From NCBI GenBank assembly GCA_017430535.1, contig JAFRMR010000001.1:1-64000 (forward strand): a DNA stretch of 64,000 nt. The letters run 5' to 3'. Shown one piece after another: positions 59,021 through 64,000 of the stretch. The translations under genes were made by a program, and so were the position numbers. The stretch's first letter is position 1; the number at the start of each line of letters is the position of its first letter. The notes beneath the pieces were generated by a model. It was not told the origin of the DNA and made no database searches. It saw nothing but the letters and a program-made list of their open reading frames with translations. The DNA comes from Clostridia bacterium (GTDB lineage: Bacteria > Bacillota > Clostridia > Oscillospirales > Acutalibacteraceae).

Positions 59021-59515
59021 TTATTCTATAACCTGACAGACTTCAGGATTCCTTCTGGCATACATTTCGTAAACGGTTTCAAAATCCATTCCGTCGGCAT
59101 CCTTGTTTTTATAAACCACAAGTCTGGCTTTGTTGTCGTGGTCAACCAGCTTATCCGAACCTACATCTCCGGCGTCAAGCACCTTCTTATAATACTCATC
59201 CGTGTTGTAATATTTATAAGTCATTCTGTAATCGGATTTGCCGTTTTTGAAATAGGTAACCATAATTTCACTGTGCTCGCCGTAGTTGTATTTTACTACA
59301 ATCTTTTTATCTTTTTCGGTTTTGCCCAGCTCTTCATCCACTTCGGATTGTTTTTCGGATACCCTTGACATATCTTCCGAGCTTTCTCTCTCGGATTTGC
59401 TCTCTTCTTCGGAAACCTTGCTGTTGTATTTTTCTTCATCAAAATACACTTTGCCGCAGGCGGAAAAAGAGAACAGAAGGGCAAATACTATAAATATTGA
59501 TATATATTTTTTCAT
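59021..59515 (-). CDS. Hypothetical lipoprotein
   Basis: 164 residues from ATG 59515 behind AGGAGG. Lipobox FSAC (Cys20), then a Ser/Glu/Lys-rich, probably coiled linker (SKVSEEESKSERESSEDMSR), then a small domain (KYNYGEHSEIMVTYFKNGKS, YRMTYKYYNTDEYYKKVLDA). No family recognised. It is convergent with the SGNH gene and downstream of the LCP-like gene on the same strand. Confidence 0.8.
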   Translation of the reverse strand: MKKYISIFIVFALLFSFSACGKVYFDEEKYNSKVSEEESKSERESSEDMSRVSEKQSEVDEELGKTEKDKKIVVKYNYGEHSEIMVTYFKNGKSDYRMTYKYYNTDEYYKKVLDAGDVGSDKLVDHDNKARLVVYKNKDADGMDFETVYEMYARRNPEVCQVIE

Positions 59516-59554
59516 AAAGGAACCTCCTAACACCGGCCTGCTGTGCGCCCCGTA

Positions 59555-60667
59555 TCAGGCAAACAGGATGGTAACCGATTTGTGGCTTGAGGATACTTTG
59601 ATATTGGTGCTTCCGTAAATTTCCTTCTGAAGCGCGCGGGCCGAAAGAACATAGTCTACTATATATACATCAGCGGCGCCGAAGCTTGTTTCAAAGCCGG
59701 AAACTTTAATACAGTTTGTGAGCAGGTAGCTGATATTTCTTGATACCGAGTAATACTTCCAGCCTTCGGCAAGTGCTCTTGCTCCGAATTCGCTGAGCTC
59801 CGATGTGGTTAAATTTGTGTTGAGTCCTTTTTTAACGCAGGAGCCGAGAGATTTCAGCTCGTTAATGGTTTTTGACTGAACGCCCTTTATAACTCCTGCT
59901 ATAAGACGGCCGTGGCGCTTGAGGCGCAGGGCGTCATTCTGAGCGCCGCTGCCGATATAATTTGAAATATCTCCGCTGTTCAGCTTTCCGTCATCGGTGG
60001 AAACCCCACCCAAAGCGTCAACAGTTTCTTTAAGAGTTTTGAAAGTAAAGCTTGCGTATTTGTCAATTTTAATTTTGAAATTATCGGAAACGGCGGCTCT
60101 CAGGGCATCGATGCCGTACTTTGAATATACGGTATTAAGGGTGGTATAAACATTTTTGCCGCCGGATTTTACGCAGACATAAGAATCCCTGAAGAAGGGA
60201 GAAATCATTATTGATTTACTGGCCTTGGAAATAGAAACCAGAGCGATTAAATCGTTATTGAAATTATCGCTGCCGCCGATTACAACCAGCACATTTGAAA
60301 CGGCGCTTGAATACATCTTATCGCCGCCGGAGAAGGCCCAGGCGGAAAAGAAGGCTTTAACGGATTCAACCGTATCAACATTTTCCTTGAACTCAACCTG
60401 AGCAACAGAAACAACGGCGTCTTCGTTTTCCATTATATCTTCGGGAATCGGGGTCTGGGTTTCGCCCAGCGCCACTTTCTGATCCGGTTTTGTTATAAGT
60501 TCAATATCGTCAACTTCCGATAAACTCGGCGCTTTGCCGAAGCCCAGCAGCTTCCCTCCTTCCGTTCTGTTGCAGTAGCGTACCGAAAGGAAAACGCAGC
60601 CGGCAATCAGCAAAACAAGAACAAGCGATAAAGCGACTATCCAAGGCGCTCTTCTTTCTTCTCTCAT
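59555..60667 (-). CDS. Degenerate LCP (LytR-CpsA-Psr) family protein
   Basis: 370 residues with one N-terminal span (VALSLVLVLLIAGCVFLSV). The extracellular part follows the LCP scheme: FNNDLIALVSISKASKSIMI, PFFRDSYV (the R-D of the substrate site), LNTVYSKYGIDALRAAV, FTFKTLKETVDALGGV and NDALRLKRHGRLIAGVIKGV. LCP enzymes transfer teichoic acid or other glycopolymers to peptidoglycan. Here the usual D..R..RQ stretch after the R-x-R motif is shortened and the early Asp is Asn, so activity is doubtful. Confidence 0.7.
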   Translation of the reverse strand: MREERRAPWIVALSLVLVLLIAGCVFLSVRYCNRTEGGKLLGFGKAPSLSEVDDIELITKPDQKVALGETQTPIPEDIMENEDAVVSVAQVEFKENVDTVESVKAFFSAWAFSGGDKMYSSAVSNVLVVIGGSDNFNNDLIALVSISKASKSIMISPFFRDSYVCVKSGGKNVYTTLNTVYSKYGIDALRAAVSDNFKIKIDKYASFTFKTLKETVDALGGVSTDDGKLNSGDISNYIGSGAQNDALRLKRHGRLIAGVIKGVQSKTINELKSLGSCVKKGLNTNLTTSELSEFGARALAEGWKYYSVSRNISYLLTNCIKVSGFETSFGAADVYIVDYVLSARALQKEIYGSTNIKVSSSHKSVTILFA

Positions 60668-60913
60668 TAAGTGACTCCTTTATCTATTGCCCGGAACGCT
60701 TGCCAAGGGGCAGAATATCCGGGCTCTGCGGCAGTAAAACTGCCGGTAGTTTATAAAACGGATTATACAGGATACAATCCATACATTATATATTTTACTA
60801 TAATAAATACCAAAAATCAACTGTAAATGTACAAAGTTTTAATAAATGATTACCAAAAAGCCCGGTTTTTGCAGAAACAGCGCAGCGGATTCGCCATTCA
60901 ATTTTCCCGTTAA

Positions 60914-61062
60914 GAAAAAACGCAGGCCAAGTTGGTCTGCGTTACGGTGAAAAATATTTCCGGACAGTAAAATACCCGCTTGCGGCAGCGGGCATTTTAC
61001 TATGGGGTTGAATTGAGGAGGGGTATTTGCTGTCACGGAACGGGTTGCGGCTCCCGCTCCTT
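60914..61062 (-). ncRNA. Candidate structured small RNA with C-rich anti-Shine-Dalgarno loop
   Basis: On the minus strand a TATTAT (61074-61069) could be a -10 box. About 148 bases follow with three hairpins: GGAGCGGG/CCCGTTCC (61060-61037), AGTAAAAT..CCCGC / GCGGG..ATTTTACT (61001-60966), and a terminator AACGCAGACC/GGCCTGCGTT with TTTTTTC (60943-60915). CCCCTCCTC (61023-61015) lies unpaired between the first two and is complementary to ribosome binding sites. It could instead be the 3' UTR of ylmH. No gene is supported in the rest of 60668-61118. Confidence 0.45.
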
Positions 61063-61118
61063 GTGTATATAATACTGTGCAAATTTGAATAAATTATGAA
61101 TATTCTGAAAATTCCCCG

Positions 61119-61907
61119 CTAAAATTTCAGAATCTTTACAATAAGCCGCCCTTTTCTGCTGTAATTTTCACATTCGGTAATGATTATTCTGCCCTTATGC
61201 CGCAGCACAACCTTATCGCCCTGCTCCAGCTTTCTGTCCGGCTTAAGGCACTGTATATCGTTTACGAAAACCAGACCTTTTACTATCGCTTCGCAGGCGG
61301 ATTCCCTGGATATGCCGAAGCCGTTTTTTATTGTGCTGTCAAGGCGCAGAGAACTTACAGTAAAAGTTTCAGGCATGCCTTCGGGGGAATTTTCCGCCTC
61401 AATTTCAAAAGGATATTTTACCTCGAGGGTCAGCGTGCTTCTGCCGGCTTTGGCAAAATTTTCCGCGATATATCCGGCGGTTTTTCTGCTTACGGCCATA
61501 AAACAGCCGTCTTCTTTCACGATAATATCTCCGATAACATCTCTGCTTATTCCGAGGCCCGTAACGGCACCTAAATAGTCTCGGTGGGTAAGATTTTTTG
61601 AATATTTATCCTTTTTTATTGCAAGAATATTCATCGGACAGTCTTCCGGGTTGTCTCTGAACCACCTGTCTGCCCCTTCGGAATCCGAAACTCCCGTATA
61701 ATCCGGAAAGAATATGCAGATTGTTCTTTCGCCCTCGCCGAAGCCGCTGTAAAACACTCTGTTTACATCCCCGGGAATTTTCAGGGAGAGCGCAAGGCTT
61801 TTTTCGCAGAGGTTAAGAAAGCGGCTGCAGGTAATCATGCCGCTTTCGCTGCATTTCACTGCTTTCTCCTCAAGCAGAGAAAGCAGGATTTTATCTTCCC
61901 GGGTCAA
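61119..61907 (-). CDS. ylmH: YlmH-like S4 RNA-binding protein
   Basis: 262 residues. The N-terminal YlmH part (CSRFLNLCEKSLALSLKIPG, RTICIFFPDYT, LTHRDYLGAVTGLGISRDVI, GDIIVKEDGCFMAVSR) is followed by an S4 domain (LRLDSTIKNGFGISRESACEA, KGLVFVNDIQCLKPDRKLEQ, GDKVVLRHKGRIII). YlmH is a ribosome-quality-control factor that aids C-terminal tailing and is often near division genes in Firmicutes; here it is not. The start overlaps the flavin reductase stop by 4 bases. Confidence 0.9.
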   Translation of the reverse strand: MTREDKILLSLLEEKAVKCSESGMITCSRFLNLCEKSLALSLKIPGDVNRVFYSGFGEGERTICIFFPDYTGVSDSEGADRWFRDNPEDCPMNILAIKKDKYSKNLTHRDYLGAVTGLGISRDVIGDIIVKEDGCFMAVSRKTAGYIAENFAKAGRSTLTLEVKYPFEIEAENSPEGMPETFTVSSLRLDSTIKNGFGISRESACEAIVKGLVFVNDIQCLKPDRKLEQGDKVVLRHKGRIIITECENYSRKGRLIVKILKF

Positions 61908-62404
61908 TTTTCATACACCTTCAGTATTTCGCCGATATACATTTTATGAAGATCGCTGCCGTCCCGGTTATAGTTTTTGCCGATTGAAGGGTCAATAAAG
62001 GAATCCGGTGTGATAAGCTGAGAGGCGGCGGTTTTGCATACAAGAGTATATTTTGCCTGCTCAAAGGTTACCGCCCCGTCAACAGCCAGGGGCTTAAGCC
62101 CTGTTTCGGCGGGTTTATCAAAATCCCTGCCGCTTTTGCTGCCGCAGAAGGCAAGGGCGGGCCTCATCTCCCTGCCGTAAAATGACAGGGTGAAAATCGG
62201 GTTCTTTTCAAGGAATTCATAGGTATATCTGTTCAGCCGGATAAAAATAAAAGCGGCATCTTTCCCCCAAATTTCGCCAAGAGCTCCCCAGCTTACAGTC
62301 ATGGTGTTGAAGCTTTCCGGAGTGCCGGCTGTAACAAGGCCCCAGCCATCGTTTATAAGCTCCACAGCGCTTGTCTTTATATCTCTTATATTTATTTCTT
62401 TCAT
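61904..62404 (-). CDS. Flavin reductase-like FMN-binding protein
   Basis: 166 residues. WGLVTAGTPESFNTMTVSWG, FIFIRLNRYTYEFLEKNPIF, SFYGREMRPALAFCGSKSGR and YTLVCKTAASQLITPDSF follow the flavin-reductase-like split-barrel pattern. It likely binds FMN and transfers electrons; partner unknown. It is transcribed with ylmH (4-base overlap), with ATG 62404 preceded only by a weak GGGGAA. Confidence 0.85.
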   Translation of the reverse strand: MKEINIRDIKTSAVELINDGWGLVTAGTPESFNTMTVSWGALGEIWGKDAAFIFIRLNRYTYEFLEKNPIFTLSFYGREMRPALAFCGSKSGRDFDKPAETGLKPLAVDGAVTFEQAKYTLVCKTAASQLITPDSFIDPSIGKNYNRDGSDLHKMYIGEILKVYEN

Positions 62405-62470
62405 TGTTATTCCCCTTTGCGTCTGTTTTATTCAATTATAGCCGAATATCCTTTAAAATACAACAGGGTG

Positions 62471-62510
62471 TTGATTTTACTTTGATAATATGATAAAGTT
62501 ATAGTAACAT
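62471..62510 (+). promoter_or_regulatory. Overlapping tandem promoters of the amino-acid binding protein gene
   Basis: TTGATT (62471-62476) with TAAAGT (62494-62499), and TTGATA (62482-62487) with TAACAT (62505-62510); both spacers are 17 bases. A small CGGGC/GCCCG hairpin follows at 62512-62529, ahead of CGGAGG. Confidence 0.5.
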
Positions 62511-62546
62511 ACGGGCTTTAATGCCCGGAAAAACGGAGGAAGTATT

Positions 62547-63377
62547 ATGTCCAAAAAAATCATAGCTCTTTTAATTGCGGCCGTTATGGCTGTACTGTGC
62601 ATCGGCCTTTGCGGCTGCGGCAATAAGACTCAGGAACCCGAAAGCACCTCTGCAGGTGCAGCCGAAACTCAGGCAAGAACCTTCATTATGGGTATTGACC
62701 CCGAGTATCCCCCCTTCAGCTATATGGGTGAAGACGGCGAATATACCGGCTTTGATGTTGAAGTATGCAAAGCTGTATGCGAATATCTCGGCTGGGAGTT
62801 TGATGTGTTTGCAGTAAACTGGGATCAGAAGCTTGTTCAGCTTGATTCAATGGAATGTGACTGCGTATGGTCCGGAATGACTATACTTGATTCCATGAAG
62901 GAAGCCGGCTACATTATTTCCAGGCCCTATTTTGATAATGAACAGGTTCTGCTTGTAAAAGCAGACAGCGAATTCAAATCAGCAAAAGACCTTGCAGGCA
63001 AATCTGTTGCAGTTCAGCTGGGCACTTCCGGCGAATCCCTGCTTAACGGTGACCTTAAAGATCTTGCCGATACTTTCGGCGAGGTTGTAACCTCTAACAG
63101 CTTCACAAGCTGCTTTACCGAGCTTGCCGGCGGCGCAGTTGACGCCGTATTTGTTGACAAACCCGTTGCCGACGGCTACATTGCCGAGCACGAGGGCTTC
63201 AGAATTATTGATGAAGACTTCGGCGCCGAGCAGTACGGTATAGCTTTCCGCTCAGGCGATGCAGAGCTCTGCGCTCAGGTTGAGGCTGCTCTTGATGCAA
63301 TTATTGCCAACGGCACCTACGCCGCTATTGTTGAAAAATATCCCGATATTGAAGGCAATCTCCTTCTTATCAAATAA
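62547..63377 (+). CDS. Polar amino-acid ABC transporter substrate-binding lipoprotein
   Basis: 276 residues of the SBP_bac_3 family. Lipoprotein signal with LCGC (Cys24). Ligand-site blocks are MGIDPEYPPFSYMGEDGEYT, GFDVEVCKAVCEYLGWEFD, LDSMECDCVWSGMTIL and VAVQLGTSGESLL, and AVDAVFVDKPVADGYIAEH. Substrate is probably a polar amino acid such as cystine or glutamine; it cannot be told from sequence. CGGAGG precedes the ATG. The permease gene follows after a terminator-like hairpin, which would give more binding protein than permease. Confidence 0.93.
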   Translation: MSKKIIALLIAAVMAVLCIGLCGCGNKTQEPESTSAGAAETQARTFIMGIDPEYPPFSYMGEDGEYTGFDVEVCKAVCEYLGWEFDVFAVNWDQKLVQLDSMECDCVWSGMTILDSMKEAGYIISRPYFDNEQVLLVKADSEFKSAKDLAGKSVAVQLGTSGESLLNGDLKDLADTFGEVVTSNSFTSCFTELAGGAVDAVFVDKPVADGYIAEHEGFRIIDEDFGAEQYGIAFRSGDAELCAQVEAALDAIIANGTYAAIVEKYPDIEGNLLLIK

Positions 63378-63404
63378 TTATCCCCGGCACCGATAAACAT
63401 AATT

Positions 63405-63432
63405 CCTGAAGGTGCAGAAATGCTCCTTCAGG
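63405..63432 (+). terminator. Intercistronic hairpin between binding protein and permease genes
   Basis: CCTGAAGG (63405-63412) pairs with CCTTCAGG (63425-63432) and TTTTC follows; the run is short, so it likely allows partial read-through. Confidence 0.6.
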
Positions 63433-63469
63433 TTTTCAATTCACGGTTTAACCGGAATCGAGGCAGTTT

Positions 63470-64000
63470 ATGACTTTAATGACAATGATAGTAAAAATGG
63501 CATCCGGCCTTGAAAAAACCTGCGCCATTTTCTTCCTTACCCTTCTGTTTGCCCTTCCTCTGGGTATGATAATTGCTTTGATGAGAGGCAGCAAATTCAA
63601 GCCGGTTTCAGCTGCGGCGGGCTTCGTTATTTCCGTGCTCAGGGGCACCCCCCTTATGCTTCAGCTTATAGCGGTAACCTACGGCCCTTACTACCTTTTC
63701 GGCGTAAGCGTTTCAAGAAATAAGCTCATACCCGTTGTGGTTGCTTTTGCCATAAACTACGCCGCCTATTTTGCGGAAATCTACCGCAGCGGCATAGAGT
63801 CCATGTCCGTGGGTCAGTATGAGGCGGCACAGGTGCTGGGTTATTCAAAAGTGCAGACCTTTTTCAAGATTATTTTCCCTCAGGTCATAAGGCGTATTCT
63901 GCCCAGTATGACAAACGAAATTGTTACCCTTGTTAAAGATACTTCAATGGCCTTCACGGTTTCATACCAGGAAATGTTCACCATAGGCAAGCAGATTGCA
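63470..64000 (+). CDS. Amino-acid ABC transporter permease (partial)
   Basis: The first 177 residues of a HisM/GlnP-family permease, cut by the window end. Blocks include KTCAIFFLTLLFALPLGMII, FVISVLRGTPLMLQLIAVTY, YGPYYLFGV, AINYAAYFAEIYRSGIESM and the EAA loop VGQYEAAQVLGYSKVQTFF, which docks the ATPase. At least three membrane spans are seen. The start ATG 63470 has GAGG 6 bases upstream; other ATGs follow within nine codons. An ATPase gene is expected outside the window. Confidence 0.92.
   Translation, partial: MTLMTMIVKMASGLEKTCAIFFLTLLFALPLGMIIALMRGSKFKPVSAAAGFVISVLRGTPLMLQLIAVTYGPYYLFGVSVSRNKLIPVVVAFAINYAAYFAEIYRSGIESMSVGQYEAAQVLGYSKVQTFFKIIFPQVIRRILPSMTNEIVTLVKDTSMAFTVSYQEMFTIGKQIA

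Noticed and set aside
60839-61036. 65-codon minus-strand frame in the gap before ylmH
   Set aside because: It overlaps three stable hairpins and a terminator; a structured RNA fits better.
60914-61062. Reading the structured region as 6S RNA or SRP RNA
   Set aside because: There is no long closing stem with a central bubble (6S) and no GGAA-tetraloop SRP helix 8 pattern.

Overview
The window looks like the chromosome of an uncultivated, strictly anaerobic, Gram-positive gut-type clostridium of the Oscillospirales/Ruminococcaceae kind. The evidence is the trimeric electron-bifurcating [FeFe]-hydrogenase operon, HPr of the phosphotransferase system, several lipoproteins with lipobox signals, an LCP-family protein, an infC-rpmI-rplT operon with an L20-type leader and an ATT start, and large exported BspA/GLUG/MBG repeat proteins. 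The lineage is inferred from gene content; no 16S rRNA gene is present.

Layout. 1-5.65 kb: visibly AT-rich island end with broken gene tails (methyltransferase, EssC-like), a membrane protein combining a zincin motif with leucine-rich repeats, a DUF4143-type AAA ATPase and an HTH protein. It ends in an orphan 3' half of tRNA-Pro(TGG) with its terminator, which I read as an attachment site. 5.7-13.2 kb: a type I restriction-modification operon (hsdR-hsdM-hsdS) carrying two accessory genes, a RES-domain protein and a HEPN-like TIGR02391 protein, separated by a duplicated scrap of the hsdS tail. 13.3-22.4 kb: exported and envelope proteins (Ntn-type amide hydrolase, metallophosphoesterase, small EamA protein, stand-alone TipAS domain, DUF4474 protein, 1197-residue repeat surface protein) and repeat-rich non-coding DNA. 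22.4-22.7 kb: ptsH. 22.9-29.4 kb: a compact, intact phage-derived head and DNA-packaging module with no tail, lysis, replication or integrase gene. 29.5-33.3 kb: a membrane protein, a zinc-ribbon/TPR membrane protein and comM. 33.4-39.6 kb, plus strand: topB, an oligopeptide-type binding lipoprotein, a GH5-like protein missing expected catalytic residues and a polysaccharide deacetylase with an SH3b domain. 39.8-48.1 kb, minus strand: infC-rpmI-rplT-bioY-purA-purB, a P-type-ATPase-like protein with a degenerate catalytic core, and rlmB. 48.7-56.9 kb: one ten-gene hydrogenase operon. 57.1-64 kb: lipoproteins, an SGNH hydrolase, a degenerate LCP protein, a candidate structured sRNA, ylmH, a flavin reductase and the start of an amino-acid ABC transporter.

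How the genes work together. The hydrogenase operon encodes the three HydABC-type subunits that oxidise NADH and reduced ferredoxin together and release H2. Interleaved are a second hydrogenase-like iron-sulfur protein, two GHKL ATP-binding proteins, two DRTGG proteins and a PHP phosphoesterase, which look like a sensing and signalling set tied to H2 metabolism. The translation operon is under L20 feedback. The restriction operon with RES and HEPN-like partners looks like a small defence island beside a tRNA-Pro integration site.

Most notable: the solitary tail-less head and packaging module; the degenerate P-type ATPase; a family of four dispersed repeats (near 22.2, 39.7, 48.4 and 48.6 kb) whose hairpin arms vary but keep pairing; and a RES toxin-fold gene inside a type I restriction operon. 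Functions are read from motifs and context; no database search was run.
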